DNA from: Nocardia sp. CY41 | Lineage (GTDB): Bacteria; Actinomycetota; Actinomycetes; Mycobacteriales; Mycobacteriaceae | Length of the DNA: 64,000 bases | Assembly (NCBI RefSeq): GCF_009829325.1 | Contig: NZ_VUOS01000021.1 | Coordinates: 124,001 to 188,000, forward strand | Direction: 5' to 3' | Shown here: in pieces, positions 42,701 to 51,273 of the stretch | Numbering within the stretch: the first letter of the stretch is position 1 | Layout of the letters: every line of letters starts with the position of its first letter | Notes under the pieces: model-generated | Told to the model about the DNA's origin: nothing | The model's input: the letters and a program-made list of their open reading frames with translations, nothing else | Database searches by the model: none | Program-made: the position numbers and the translations under genes

Positions 42701-42860
42701 TCGACTGCGCGCTACGCGCGTCCGCCCCCATCTCGGTCAGCTTGGCCAGGATGCGCTTGCTGGTCACCCCCAGCAGCTTGGCGAGTGCGTGAACTCGGAT
42801 TCGCTCCGGCAATTGTTCGGCATCCTGTGATGTTGTATCCAGCGGCTCTTGATCGGCCAC
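39714..42860 (-). CDS. rne: ribonuclease E/G
   Basis: A 1048-residue RNase E. The N-terminal ~40 residues (ERIRVHALAKLLGVTSKRILAKLTEMG) look like an IF2 N-terminal helical domain. A long acidic/Arg-rich disordered segment follows to about residue 370. The catalytic core has the S1 domain (VYLGKVQNVLPSMEAAFVDIG), the DNase-I-like acids in VIDVNTGKFTG and MIVVDFIDM, and the zinc-link CEHCHGRG. The C-terminus (~150 residues) is disordered with Pro/Val/Glu repeats, the scaffold for degradosome partners. GTG 42860 has GAGGAG 5 bases upstream; a longer in-frame start at 42962 adds an unlikely tail. It is the central enzyme of mRNA turnover in this group. Confidence 0.95.
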   Translation of the reverse strand: MADQEPLDTTSQDAEQLPERIRVHALAKLLGVTSKRILAKLTEMGADARSAQSNVDRAVAESVRDALVTVEADAAAEQPAVEQAEPPAPAQAAEPAADAAEPPQPPRAAQADASFTGAGVIFSAPDVSSPSQPSTGATAHHTQLFTHVERPEAEPVVSAVFESAAVVQAPLFLPPDAAAAEQARRQRRAEREARHTEQQAPEPAEDETEVTEDERESADQQGDADGQPRRRRRGRRGRGRGRGEQQSEGEDADDETDTDTETVDEPATAASEPAEAESAETGEGEDEDGVPEGSSRRRRRRRRRKVAGESGENEAADDDPPNTVVHEREPRNKARSRAASDEVQGITGSTRLEAKRQRRRDGREAGRRRPPILTESEFLARREAVDRVMVVREKSFPDHPTATQVAVLEDNVLVEHFVTSTGSASMVGNVYLGKVQNVLPSMEAAFVDIGRGRNGVLYAGEVNWEAAGLGGRERKIEQALKPGDQVLVQVSKDPVGHKGARLTTQISLAGRFLVYVPGGTSTGISRKLPDTERKRLKEILRDIVPADAGVIIRTASEGVSETELARDVERLQATWRTIQEQTGKDNNAPKTLYEEPDLLVKVIRDLFNEDFSKLVIEGDRAWSTVEKYIGTVAPDLLARVDRHENNGVDVFETYRIDEQLAKALDRKVWLPSGGTLVIDRTEAMTVIDVNTGKFTGSGGSNLEETVTRNNLEAAEEIVRQMRLRDIGGMIVVDFIDMVLESNRDLVLRRLTEALGRDRTRHQVSEVTSLGLVQMTRKKLGTGLVEAFSTTCEHCHGRGLLVHTYPVEPGSGEETAGRTRESGSRRRRGRDKGAAAPAQPANGSGPAPEHPEEGAVVKRAHPVALAMAAHQSEEPEQAEDAVEPQVAAADEPAAEPVVAETVEAAVAVPAEEPETEPAEVVEVIEEVEKVEPVPAEEPVSVAESAPAAEPEPVAEPVSAAEPVPASENGAAANGVAESAVRPARRRRVARSAAAPAADSSGAVFVLPTGDQVSAPSVDYSQPEPVELPQRNRPRRRSVGRPAGAPEASN

Positions 42861-43330
42861 GAAGTCTCCTCGGGCCCCCGGGCGCGTCCCTCCCGGCGGG
42901 AGTGACGCGGCCGACGCGGGGGCGCTGTCCGTTCGACTCGCACCCGGTGGGCGCGAGATCAAGTGGTCTCGCCCCGCGTGCCCGGTTATCTCCTCGGTTG
43001 TTCGTCGTTCGGGCTAACTGGTCACGCGGCGCCTGGCTGTATGGCTGAACTCCGCGGTTCGAGCGCTCATCCAGCGTGCCTACACGGACAGCCGACCCGG
43101 TGACCAGGCCGTTTGTCCATGGCAGCGATGATCGGCATCGAGCCGTGGTGTCATCCGGCTGCGCTCGTCACGTCTCGTTCGCGCACCTGCACGAACAGTC
43201 GGCGTCGAGAGCAGCCGATGCCAGTATCCCACACCCCGCGCCGGGCGTTCGCCATCGGCGCTCGACTCGGTCCGGCCCGCGGCGCGAACACCGGTGTCAC
43301 GGCGGCGCGGGCACGACGATCGAGACGTCG
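42861..43330. other. 470-base region between ndk and rne
   Basis: Holds the rne promoter and a probably long 5' untranslated region; RNase E transcripts in other bacteria carry such leaders for autoregulation. Several self-complementary GC-rich patches lie near 42870-42920 (CCCGGCGGG). No coding sequence was supported. Confidence 0.5.
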
Positions 43331-43747
43331 TCAGGCGGGCCGCTCGGGGAACCAGAGCGCGATCTCCCGCTTGGCCGATTCGGGCGAATCCGAGCCGTGG
43401 ACCAGGTTCTCCTGGGTCTCCAGAGCGAAGTCTCCGCGAATGCTGCCCGGCACGGCCTTCTCCACCGGATCGGTGCCGCCGGCGATCTGGCGGAACGCGG
43501 CGATGGCGCGGGGGCCCTCCAGGATGGCCGCGACGACCGGGCCCGAGGTGATGAACTCGATCAGGGATCCGAAGAACGGCTTCTCGGCGTGCTCGGCGTA
43601 GTGGCCCTCGGCCAGTTCCTCCGACACGTGCTTCAGTTCGAGGGCGACGATCTTCAGGCCCTTGCGCTCGATTCGTGCCAGCACCTCGCCGACAAGGCCA
43701 CGGGCCACACCGTCCGGCTTGATGAGTACCAACGTCTGCTCAGTCAC
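43331..43747 (-). CDS. ndk: nucleoside diphosphate kinase
   Basis: A 138-residue NDK. TLVLIKPDGVARGLVGEVLARIE is the N-terminal block, and the phospho-acceptor His117 is in NLVHGSDSPESA. It balances NTP pools by phosphate transfer from ATP. GTG start at 43747. Place between rne and folC as in mycobacteria. Confidence 0.97.
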   Translation of the reverse strand: MTEQTLVLIKPDGVARGLVGEVLARIERKGLKIVALELKHVSEELAEGHYAEHAEKPFFGSLIEFITSGPVVAAILEGPRAIAAFRQIAGGTDPVEKAVPGSIRGDFALETQENLVHGSDSPESAKREIALWFPERPA

Positions 43748-43866
43748 GGCGAACAGCCTATCCGGCACACTTTCGGGCAGCGCACCAGCGGTCCGGCTGA
43801 TCGGCGTCGCGGCGCCGCCGCCCCCTCGGCAACACACCGGCAGCGTCCTCGCCTGCCGCCTCGCGG

Positions 43867-44283
43867 CTACGACCGCTGGATGCGCTGGCTGGGCAGCAGG
43901 CCCTTCTCCATCCGGCCGCGCACATCTGCGCGCAGCACCAGGATGAAGCCCCAGACCACGCCGAACACCACGCCGATCACACCGATGGACAGGTGGATGA
44001 ACGCACCGAGCAGGACCAGCACTTGCAGGCCGAGATTGAACGGCAATGCCCAGGACCGCCGCTGCACCCCGGCCCCGAGGAACATCACCACCGCGAGAAC
44101 CACGAGATAGGTGCCCGACAACCAGGTCACCCCGCCCCCGACATCCGCCACCACCGGCAGGGCCAGCAGCACCACGATCGCCTCGAGCACCAGCGTCCCC
44201 GCCATCACCCCGCGGAAGCCCTTCCACGGGTCGGTCGCTGGGGCGGGCACCGCCTGCTCGTCTCGGTCGGCCGGTTCGCTCAT
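43867..44283 (-). CDS. DUF4233 membrane protein
   Basis: A 138-residue membrane protein. After a short polar start, four hydrophobic segments are visible: GTLVLEAIVVLLALPVVA, TYLVVLAVVMFLGAG, LGLQVLVLLGAFIHLSIG and VIGVVFGVVWGFILVLRA, with an Arg/Gly-rich cytoplasmic tail. It is the conserved neighbour of folC and ndk in Mycobacteriales (Rv2446c family). Function unknown. Confidence 0.85.
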   Translation of the reverse strand: MSEPADRDEQAVPAPATDPWKGFRGVMAGTLVLEAIVVLLALPVVADVGGGVTWLSGTYLVVLAVVMFLGAGVQRRSWALPFNLGLQVLVLLGAFIHLSIGVIGVVFGVVWGFILVLRADVRGRMEKGLLPSQRIQRS

Positions 44284-44390
44284 GCTGCGCCCTCCTCGGC
44301 GTCCACCGGGCTCACGAAGCGTCCGGCGTTCCTGCGGTGGTTCTCGGCGGCCACGGGCCCGCCGTGGCCGGATAGGCCGCCGTCCGCGCA

Positions 44391-44408
44391 CCCGGCGCTC
44401 ACGCCGGG
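44391..44408 (-). terminator. small hairpin over the folC stop codon
   Basis: CCCGGCG/CGCCGGG stem of 7 pairs, loop CTCA, spanning the folC stop. It could attenuate transcription into the membrane protein gene. Confidence 0.35.
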
Positions 44409-45865
44409 TCCTTCCCGAACAGCGCGCGGGCCGCGCCCGCCGTGACCACCGAACCCGTCACGATCACTCCGGCGCCGGAGACCATCTCGCCCGCGTCGCC
44501 CACCTCTTCGGCGATCGCGATCGCGGTCTCCAGCGCGTCGGGCAGGGTGGCGGCGGAGACCACGCGCTCGTCACCGAACCGCTGGACCGCGAGGTCGGCG
44601 AGCGTCTCCACGTCCAGCGCGCGGGGCGAACCGTTGCTGGTGACGACGATCTCGTCCAGCACCGGCTCCAGCGCGGTGAGGATGCCGTCGGCGTCCTTGT
44701 CACCGAGCACCGCGACCACGCCGACCAGTTTGCGGAAGTCGAACTCGTCGGTCAGCGTCGCGGCCAGCGCCTGCGCACCGGCCGGATTGTGCGCGGCGTC
44801 GATGAAGATGGTGGGCGCGCTGCGCATCCGCTCCAGCCGCCCGGGGCTGGTGACGCTCGCGAAACCGGCGCGCACGGCGTCCACGTCGAGCTTGCGCTGC
44901 GCGCCCGCGCCGAAGAACGCCTCCACCGCCGCCAGCGCGAGCACCGCGTTGCGCGCTTGGTGCTCGCCGTGCAATGGCAGGAAGATCTCGTCGTACACCC
45001 CGCCGAGGCCCTGCAACTCGAGTTGCTGCCCGCCCACCGCGATCTGCCGGGCGAGCACGCGGAACTCCGAGCCCTCGCGCGCGACCGCGGCGTCCATCTC
45101 GACGGCGCGGCGCAGCAGCACCTCCATCGCCTCCGGTTCCTGCTGCGCGATCACCGCGACGTTGTCGCGCGGGACCAGGCCCTCCGGGGCGCGTTTGATG
45201 ATCCCGGCCTTCTCGCCCGCGATCGAGGCGAGATCCGGGCCGAGGTATTCGGTGTGATCCAAGCCGATCGGCGTGATCACCGCGACCTGCCCGTCCACCA
45301 CGTTCGTGGCGTCCCAGGTGCCGCCCAATCCCGTCTCGACGACGGCCACGTCGACCGGCGCCTCGGCGAAGGCGGCGAACGCCATGCCGGTGAGCACCTC
45401 GAACTTGCTCATCGCGGGACCGCCCGCGGCCGCCGACTGCTTGTCGATCATTTCGACGTACGGCAGCAACTCGCGGTAGATCTCCACGTACCGCGCGGGC
45501 GTGATCGGCGCGTTGTCGATACTGATCCGCTCGGTGGCCAGTTGCAGATGCGGACTGGTGATCCGGCCGGTGCGCCGATGCAGCGCGGTGAGCAGCGCGT
45601 CGATCATCCTGGTCACCGAGGTCTTGCCGTTGGTGCCCGCGATGTGGATCGCCGGGTAGCTCTGCTGTGGTGAGCCCAGCAGATCCATCAGCGTGGCGAT
45701 CCGGGTGAGCGAGGGCTCGATCTTGGTCTCCGGCCAGCGCCGGTCGAGTTCCGCCTCGACCAGCGCCATCTCGGCCAGCTCCACCGGAGAGGGACCGGAG
45801 CCGAGCCGCGCACCGCCGCCACGGCTCTCGTCGTCGCCGTATTGCGGTTCCGGCTCTTGGTTCAC
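44399..45865 (-). CDS. folC: folylpolyglutamate/dihydrofolate synthase
   Basis: A 488-residue Mur-ligase-type enzyme. The ATP loop is HIAGTNGKTSVTRMID (GTNGKTS 77-83). TGLGGTWDATNVVDGQVAVITPIGLDHTEYLG is the metal/substrate block and IDAAHNPAGAQAL the C-terminal domain motif. It adds glutamates to folate and may also make dihydrofolate. The first 35 residues are disordered. GTG at 45865 overlaps the valS stop as GTGA, so translation is coupled. Confidence 0.96.
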   Translation of the reverse strand: MNQEPEPQYGDDESRGGGARLGSGPSPVELAEMALVEAELDRRWPETKIEPSLTRIATLMDLLGSPQQSYPAIHIAGTNGKTSVTRMIDALLTALHRRTGRITSPHLQLATERISIDNAPITPARYVEIYRELLPYVEMIDKQSAAAGGPAMSKFEVLTGMAFAAFAEAPVDVAVVETGLGGTWDATNVVDGQVAVITPIGLDHTEYLGPDLASIAGEKAGIIKRAPEGLVPRDNVAVIAQQEPEAMEVLLRRAVEMDAAVAREGSEFRVLARQIAVGGQQLELQGLGGVYDEIFLPLHGEHQARNAVLALAAVEAFFGAGAQRKLDVDAVRAGFASVTSPGRLERMRSAPTIFIDAAHNPAGAQALAATLTDEFDFRKLVGVVAVLGDKDADGILTALEPVLDEIVVTSNGSPRALDVETLADLAVQRFGDERVVSAATLPDALETAIAIAEEVGDAGEMVSGAGVIVTGSVVTAGAARALFGKDPA

Positions 45866-48540
45866 TTGCCGCTCAACTCCGCCAGTCGCGCCCCGATCCG
45901 CGCCACCTCGTCGGAGGCGATCTGCTGCCTGCCGCGGATCTTGTCGACCACGTGCTCGGGCGCCTTGGCCAGGAACGCCTCGTTGCCGAGCTTGGCGGCG
46001 GTGCCCTGGAGCTCCTTCTGCGCGGCGGCGAGGTCCTTCTCCAGCCTGCGGCGTTCGGCGTCCAGGTCGACCGCGCCCGAGGTGTCCAGCTCCACGGTGA
46101 CCGTTCCGGCGCTCAGGCGGACCTCCACCGACGCGGTGGCGGCGAACTCGGACCCGGGCTCGGTGAGCCGCGCCAGGTTCGCCACCGACGCCGCCTGCTC
46201 GCCGAGGCCGGCCGCGTCCAGGCCGATCAGCTTGGCCGCGACCTTCTGCTTGTCCGCCAGGCCTTGGTCGCTGCGGAACCGCCGGATCTCCGTGATCAAC
46301 CGCTGCGTATCGGAGATACGTTGCGCGCCTTCCTGATCCGCGGGCACACCGGATGCCTGCGGCCACGGCGCGACCACCACCGACTCGCCGCCGGTCAGCG
46401 CCTGCCACAACGTCTCGGTGACGAACGGGATGACCGGATGCAGCAGGCGCAGCACGGCGTCGAGCACGGAGCCGAGCACGAGCTGGGTCGCCTCGGCGCG
46501 CGCGCCGTCGGCGGCGAACTGCACCTTGGCCAGTTCCAGGTACCAGTCGCACAGCTCGTCCCAGGCGAAGTGGTAGAGGGCCTCGCAGGCCTTGCCGAAC
46601 TCGTAGGCGTCGAACGCGGCGTCGGCTTCGGCGCGCACCGCGTCCAGCCGGTCCAGGATCCAGCGGTCGGCGTCGGTGAGTTGCGCGCGGTCGGGCAGGT
46701 CGCCCACCCGCGCGCCGTTCATCAGCGCGAACTTGGTCGCGTTGAACAGCTTGGTCACGAAGCTGCGTGAGGCGAGCACGTGCGGCTCGCCGACCGAGAG
46801 GTCGCCGCCCGGCTGCGCGCCGCGCGCGAGGGTGAACCGGGTGGCGTCGGCGCCGAAGGCGTTGATCCAATCCAGCGGGTCGATGCCGTTGCCGCGCGAC
46901 TTGGACATCTTCTTGCCGAACTGGTCACGGATCAGGCCGTGCAGGAAGACGTCCTTGAACGGCACCTGGCGCTCGCCGCCCTTGCCCGCGGTCAGCGCGG
47001 CGTCCTCGGCGACGTAGGTGCCGAACATCATCATCCGCGCCACCCAGAAGAACAGGATGTCGTAGCCGGTGACGAGCACGCTGGTGGGATAGAACTTCTC
47101 GAGTTCGGCGGTGGCGTGCGGCCAGCCCATCGTGGAGAACGGCCACAGGCCGGAGGAGAACCAGGTGTCCAGCACATCCGGGTCCTGCACCCAGCCTTCG
47201 GGCGCCTGCTCGTCGGGCCCGACGCACACCACTTCACCCTCGGGGCCGTACCAGATCGGGATGCGGTGACCCCACCACAGCTGGCGCGAGATGCACCAGT
47301 CGTGCATGTCGTCGACCCAGCCGAACCAGCGCGGCTCCTGGCTCTTGGGGTGGATCACGGTGTCGCCGTTGCGGACGGCGTCACCGGCGGCCTTGGCCAG
47401 CGACTCGACCTTCACCCACCACTGCATGGACAGCCGCGGCTCGATCGGCTCGCCGGTGCGCTCGGAGTGCCCGACGCTGTGCAGGTAGGGCCGCTTCTCG
47501 GCGACCACCCTGCCCTCGCGCGCGAGCCGCTCGCGCACCTTGACGCGCGCCTCGAAACGGTCCATGCCGTCGAATTCGGTTCCGGTGCCGGTGATCCGGC
47601 CACGCTCGTCCATGATGGTCGGCATCGGCAGCCCGTGCCGCAGACCCATCTCGAAGTCGTTGGGGTCGTGGGCCGGAGTGATCTTCACCGCGCCCGAGCC
47701 GAATTCGGGATCGACGTAGTCGTCGGCGATGATCGGGATCTGCCGCCCGGTGATCGGGTGCTCCAGAGTGGTGCCGATCAAGGCCCGGTAACGCGGGTCC
47801 TCCGGATGCACCGCCACGGCCGTGTCGCCGAGCATGGTCTCCACCCGGGTGGTGGCCACCACGACGTGCGGTTCGTCGTCGGCGAGCGAGCCGTAGCGCA
47901 GCGAGACCAGCTCGCCTTCCACGTCCTCGTACTTCACCTCGATGTCGGAGATCGCGGTGCGCAGCTCCGGCGACCAGTTCACCAGCCGCTCGGCGCGGTA
48001 GATCAGGCCCGCGTCGTAGAGTCGCTTGAACATGGTCTGCACGGCGCGCGACAGACCCTCGTCCATGGTGAAGCGGTCCCGGCTCCAGTCGACACCGTCG
48101 CCGAGCGCGCGCATCTGCCATTGGATGGCGCCGCCGGATTCCCGCTTCCAGTCCCACACCTTCTGCACGAACAGTTCGCGGCCGAAGTCTTCCTTCGTCT
48201 TGCCGTCCACCGCCAGCTGCTTCTCCACCACGGTCTGGGTGGCGATGCCCGCGTGGTCCATGCCGGGCAGCCAGAGCACCTCGTAGCCCTGCATGCGCTT
48301 GCGGCGCGAGAGCGTGTCCATCAAGGTGTGGTCGAGTGCGTGGCCCATGTGCAGCGTGCCGGTGACGTTGGGCGGCGGCAGCACGATCGAATAGGCCGGC
48401 TTGCCGCTGCCCGGATCGGCGGTGAAATAGCCCGCGGCTACCCAGCGCTCGTACATCTCGGCCTCCACCTCGCCGGGAGTCCAGCTCTTGGGGAGGGCAT
48501 CGGCACGATTACGCGTGTTGTCAGGGGCTGCGCTGGTCAC
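45862..48540 (-). CDS. valS: valyl-tRNA synthetase
   Basis: An 892-residue class I synthetase. HIGH motif HMGH (64-67 in GTLHMGHALDHTL) and KMSKS near residue 544 (GKKMSKSRGN) form the ATP site. The editing domain, anticodon-binding domain and C-terminal coiled coil (DAERRRLEKDLAAAQKELQG) are present. Length is full for ValS. ATG at 48540. Confidence 0.98.
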   Translation of the reverse strand: MTSAAPDNTRNRADALPKSWTPGEVEAEMYERWVAAGYFTADPGSGKPAYSIVLPPPNVTGTLHMGHALDHTLMDTLSRRKRMQGYEVLWLPGMDHAGIATQTVVEKQLAVDGKTKEDFGRELFVQKVWDWKRESGGAIQWQMRALGDGVDWSRDRFTMDEGLSRAVQTMFKRLYDAGLIYRAERLVNWSPELRTAISDIEVKYEDVEGELVSLRYGSLADDEPHVVVATTRVETMLGDTAVAVHPEDPRYRALIGTTLEHPITGRQIPIIADDYVDPEFGSGAVKITPAHDPNDFEMGLRHGLPMPTIMDERGRITGTGTEFDGMDRFEARVKVRERLAREGRVVAEKRPYLHSVGHSERTGEPIEPRLSMQWWVKVESLAKAAGDAVRNGDTVIHPKSQEPRWFGWVDDMHDWCISRQLWWGHRIPIWYGPEGEVVCVGPDEQAPEGWVQDPDVLDTWFSSGLWPFSTMGWPHATAELEKFYPTSVLVTGYDILFFWVARMMMFGTYVAEDAALTAGKGGERQVPFKDVFLHGLIRDQFGKKMSKSRGNGIDPLDWINAFGADATRFTLARGAQPGGDLSVGEPHVLASRSFVTKLFNATKFALMNGARVGDLPDRAQLTDADRWILDRLDAVRAEADAAFDAYEFGKACEALYHFAWDELCDWYLELAKVQFAADGARAEATQLVLGSVLDAVLRLLHPVIPFVTETLWQALTGGESVVVAPWPQASGVPADQEGAQRISDTQRLITEIRRFRSDQGLADKQKVAAKLIGLDAAGLGEQAASVANLARLTEPGSEFAATASVEVRLSAGTVTVELDTSGAVDLDAERRRLEKDLAAAQKELQGTAAKLGNEAFLAKAPEHVVDKIRGRQQIASDEVARIGARLAELSGK

Positions 48541-48828
48541 CCCGCGATTCTAGAGCCCGCCGATCCGCCCACCTCGGGTCGGTCGACCCCGGTCGCCTGC
48601 GGTCGGCGGATCCGCGGGTCGACACCGCGCGGGAATCGCGAGGAATATCCGCCCGCCGGGCACCCGCGCGACGCTATTTCGCGATGAAGACAAAAAGAGG
48701 CGGAGTCTTCGGTGGATGAGGGACACCGAACACTCCGCCCATGTCAGTAGCTTACCGGCGATCCGAGACCGAGCTCGGAATCCATAAGCAATTCTCAGCT
48801 TCCGACATTTCGGACCCGGATATTCCGC
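48541..48828. other. 288-base region upstream of valS
   Basis: Contains the terminator at 48690-48739 and, closer to valS, its promoter and leader. No coding sequence seen. Confidence 0.55.
48690..48739 (-). terminator. rho-independent terminator of the flavoprotein gene
   Basis: On the minus strand: GGCGGAGT-G-TTCGGTG, a 9-base loop, CACCGAA-G-ACTCCGCC, then TCTTTTTG. The stem has 8 and 7 pairs around one mismatch, followed by a T run. It lies about 90 bases past the flavoprotein stop. Strong intrinsic terminator shape. Confidence 0.85.
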
Positions 48829-49755
48829 TCAACGGACGAGCACGGCGATCTCGGCCGCCACCAAGTCGCCGTTGATCGCGATCGCGGCGGCCGAGCCCGC
48901 TCCCGCGGCGGAGATGACCTGAGCTGCCGGATTGCTGACGTTGCCCGCGGCCCACACACCCGGCACGCTGGTGCGTCCGGTGGCGTCCGTCGCCACCCAG
49001 CCGCCGTCGTCGAACGCGCAGCCGAGCGCGACCAGCACTTCGTCGTTGGCACGGAAAGTCGGCGCGACGAACATCGCGGCCCTCGGTATCGCCCGCCCGT
49101 CGGCCAGTTCCACACCGCGCAGCCGGTCGTCCACCACGAACCGGGCGACCCGACCCTCGAGCAGCCGGACGCCGCGAGCGTCCAAGTGGGCGCGGTCGTC
49201 GTCGGACAGGGTCATCGTGTTCGCGAAGAAGACGACGTCGTCCGACCACTGGGGCAACAGCAGCGCCAGGTGCACCGCGCGGGCCGAGGCGCCGGGCTCC
49301 GGCCCGCCGAGCACGCCGATCGGCTGGTCCCGGACCTCGTAGCCGTGGCAGTACGGGCAGTGCAGCACGTCACGGCCCCACCGCTCGCGCACTCCGGGCA
49401 GCTCCGGCAGTTCGTCGCGCAGCCCGGTGGCCACGAGCACGCGACGAGCCCGCAGCGCTCCGCCGCCACCGAGCCGCAGCGTGTGGTCGGCCTCCCCGGT
49501 GCGCTCGGCGCCGACGACGACGTCATCGATCATCTCCGCGCCATAGCTCACGGCCTCGGCGGCCCCGCTCGCCAGCAGTTCCGCCGGTGGCATCCCGTCC
49601 CGGGACAGAAACCCGTGCATGTGCTCGGCAGGCGCGTTACGCGGCGCGCCGCCCCTGACCACCGCGACGCGCCGCCGCGCCCGGGCCAGGACCAACGCAC
49701 CGGACAATCCCGCCGCTCCGCCGCCCACGATCACCACGTCATATGTCTCGCTCAT
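48829..49755 (-). CDS. thioredoxin-reductase-like FAD oxidoreductase
   Basis: A 308-residue two-domain flavoprotein. The FAD loop is VVIVGGGAAGLSGALVLA (residues 6-23). The redox CPYC is in LHCPYCHGYEV. The NADPH-domain opening is IGVLGGPEPGASAR, and the second FAD motif GVWAAGNVSNPAAQ. Length and layout match thioredoxin reductase, but GGPEPGA replaces GGGxxA, so the cofactor or partner may differ. No thioredoxin is adjacent. It is divergent from an XRE-cupin regulator, the likely controller. Confidence 0.85.
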   Translation of the reverse strand: MSETYDVVIVGGGAAGLSGALVLARARRRVAVVRGGAPRNAPAEHMHGFLSRDGMPPAELLASGAAEAVSYGAEMIDDVVVGAERTGEADHTLRLGGGGALRARRVLVATGLRDELPELPGVRERWGRDVLHCPYCHGYEVRDQPIGVLGGPEPGASARAVHLALLLPQWSDDVVFFANTMTLSDDDRAHLDARGVRLLEGRVARFVVDDRLRGVELADGRAIPRAAMFVAPTFRANDEVLVALGCAFDDGGWVATDATGRTSVPGVWAAGNVSNPAAQVISAAGAGSAAAIAINGDLVAAEIAVLVR

Positions 49756-49801
49756 CCGCGATCACCTCCATGGATACCGTGCCACCCGTCCCACCGATTC
49801 A

Positions 49802-49820
49802 GCAACTGATGTTGCCAAAA
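49802..49820. promoter_or_regulatory. operator candidate between flavoprotein and XRE gene
   Basis: GCAAC-TGAT-GTTGC inverted repeat followed by CAAAA, in a 91-base divergent gap. The TTGCCAAAA string recurs after the XRE gene at 50467-50475, which suggests a shared binding site. Confidence 0.45.
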
Positions 49821-49846
49821 TCGGGAAGTCGCGGTGCACTGGTGAC

Positions 49847-50440
49847 ATGTCCACACCACCGGCTGTCGCCCAAGCCCTCGCCGATATCGGGCCCCGGCTC
49901 AAAGCGCTGCGCACTCGCCGCAACGTCACGCTCACCGCGCTGGCCGAAAGCACCGGGATCTCCAAGAGCACGCTGTCGCGGCTCGAGTCCGGTCAACGGA
50001 AGGCCAGCCTGGAACTGCTGCTGCCGATCGCGATGGCCCACCAGGTGCCCTTGGACGAATTGGTGGCCGCGCCCGCGATCGCCGATCCGCGAGTCCACAC
50101 GACGGCGTGGAAGATGAACGGGCTCACCATTGTTCCACTGACCCGGCAGCCGGGTCCGCTGCAAGCGTTCAAGATCATCATCCCACCTGAGCGCGGCGAA
50201 CCCGACCCCAAGGTGCACGAGGGTTTCGAGTGGCTCTATGTACTGTCCGGACGACTGCGGCTGGTGCTCGGCGAGCACGATCTGGTGCTCGGCCCGGGCG
50301 AGGCCGCGGAATTCGACACCCGTCAACCGCATTGGTTCGGGAGCGCGGGCCGAGGGCCGGTGGAAATCCTGAGCCTTTTCGGGTCACAGGGCGAACGAAT
50401 GCATCTTCGCGCGCGGTCGGCGGGCCGGAAGCGCGCGTGA
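49847..50440 (+). CDS. XRE-family regulator with cupin domain
   Basis: A 197-residue regulator. The helix-turn-helix (RNVTLTALAESTGISKSTLSRLESG) is near residues 25-55. The C-terminal cupin (EGFEWLYVLSGRLRLVLGEHDLVL, then QPHWFGSAG) is a small-molecule-binding barrel. The cupin's second-motif His (QPHWF) and the GE pair suggest a metal site. It is divergent from the flavoprotein and probably controls both itself and that gene. Family sure; ligand unknown. Confidence 0.88.
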   Translation: MSTPPAVAQALADIGPRLKALRTRRNVTLTALAESTGISKSTLSRLESGQRKASLELLLPIAMAHQVPLDELVAAPAIADPRVHTTAWKMNGLTIVPLTRQPGPLQAFKIIIPPERGEPDPKVHEGFEWLYVLSGRLRLVLGEHDLVLGPGEAAEFDTRQPHWFGSAGRGPVEILSLFGSQGERMHLRARSAGRKRA

Positions 50441-50597
50441 CCCATTCATGTCCAAAATGTCCATTATTGCCAAAACGTGAATTTTCCGGACCCTGGAAAG
50501 GGTGAATACCCCAGGCGCTCCTCCCCCCGTGAATCCCCAAGAAAAACCAGGGTTTTCCCGGTTGCCGAACAGGCGTCGGCTGCGGACGCTGGGAGAG
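50441..50597 (+). promoter_or_regulatory. leader region with repeated TGTCCA/TTGCCAAAA strings
   Basis: An AT-rich patch (50445-50490) holding CATGTCCA, AATGTCCA and TTGCCAAAA in close series, likely promoter and regulator sites of the P-loop gene. GTGAAT(AC/C)CC-like strings recur at 50502 and 50529, each an in-frame possible start. Confidence 0.45.
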
Positions 50598-51257
50598 GTG
50601 AACCCCCCGCTGGAGGCGTACGCCCCCGAACCCCGGCTGCCGGTCCTCGTACCGGAGACGCTGCACGATCTGCGCGGTCGGACGATCACGGAGATCCGGT
50701 ATCCCGCCGCGGCGGCGCTGGTCGTCGCGGGCGTCCCCGGCGCGGGCAAGAGCACCGCGCTGCGCAAGTTCTTCGGCGCCGACGCGGCGGCCACCACGCC
50801 CTCACGCAATGCCGCCGGGGTGCTGGTGCTCGACTCGATGCAGGCGCGTAATCGCTGGCGGCCCAAGCTGTGGTGGCTGCCCTACCAGCTGTGGCGCCCG
50901 CTGGTGCACGTCGCGCACTTCCAGGCCATTCGCACCGCGTTGCGGGAGGCAGGCGGCCCGGTCGTCATCCACGACTGCGCCACCTTCGGATGGGCGCGCG
51001 CGCTGATCGCGCGCTGGGCGGCGGATCGCGAGCTGCACCTGCTCATGCTGGACGTGCCCGCGGCGGTGGCCCGCGCGGGCCAGCACAGCCGCGGCCGGCG
51101 GATCAACCACGTGGTCTTCCGGCTGCACGTGCGGCGCTGGCGGCGACTGATGCGCACCGTGGCGGCGCAGCGCCGGTCGGCAGACCGCGCGTCCCGATCG
51201 GTGGTCATCGTCGACCGCGCGGCCGTGAACGACCTGCAGTACGTGACGTTCGCCTGA
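50598..51257 (+). CDS. P-loop ATPase/kinase-like protein
   Basis: A 219-residue P-loop NTPase. Walker A is VAGVPGAGKSTALRKFF (GVPGAGKS 45-52). Walker B is not clear; VVIHDCATFG may supply the Asp. The basic middle (GQHSRGRRINHVVFRLHVRRWRRL) may be a lid. It fits the AAA/zeta-toxin-kinase-like group of small ATPases. The start is uncertain: GTG at 50598, 50529 or 50502 are all in frame, and none has an ideal ribosome site. Substrate unknown. Confidence 0.68.
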   Translation: MNPPLEAYAPEPRLPVLVPETLHDLRGRTITEIRYPAAAALVVAGVPGAGKSTALRKFFGADAAATTPSRNAAGVLVLDSMQARNRWRPKLWWLPYQLWRPLVHVAHFQAIRTALREAGGPVVIHDCATFGWARALIARWAADRELHLLMLDVPAAVARAGQHSRGRRINHVVFRLHVRRWRRLMRTVAAQRRSADRASRSVVIVDRAAVNDLQYVTFA

Positions 51258-51273
51258 CCGGACGCCGCCGCGG

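Noticed and set aside
39504..42830. Long open frame antisense to rne
   Set aside because: Contains only repeats mirrored from the RNase E disordered parts.
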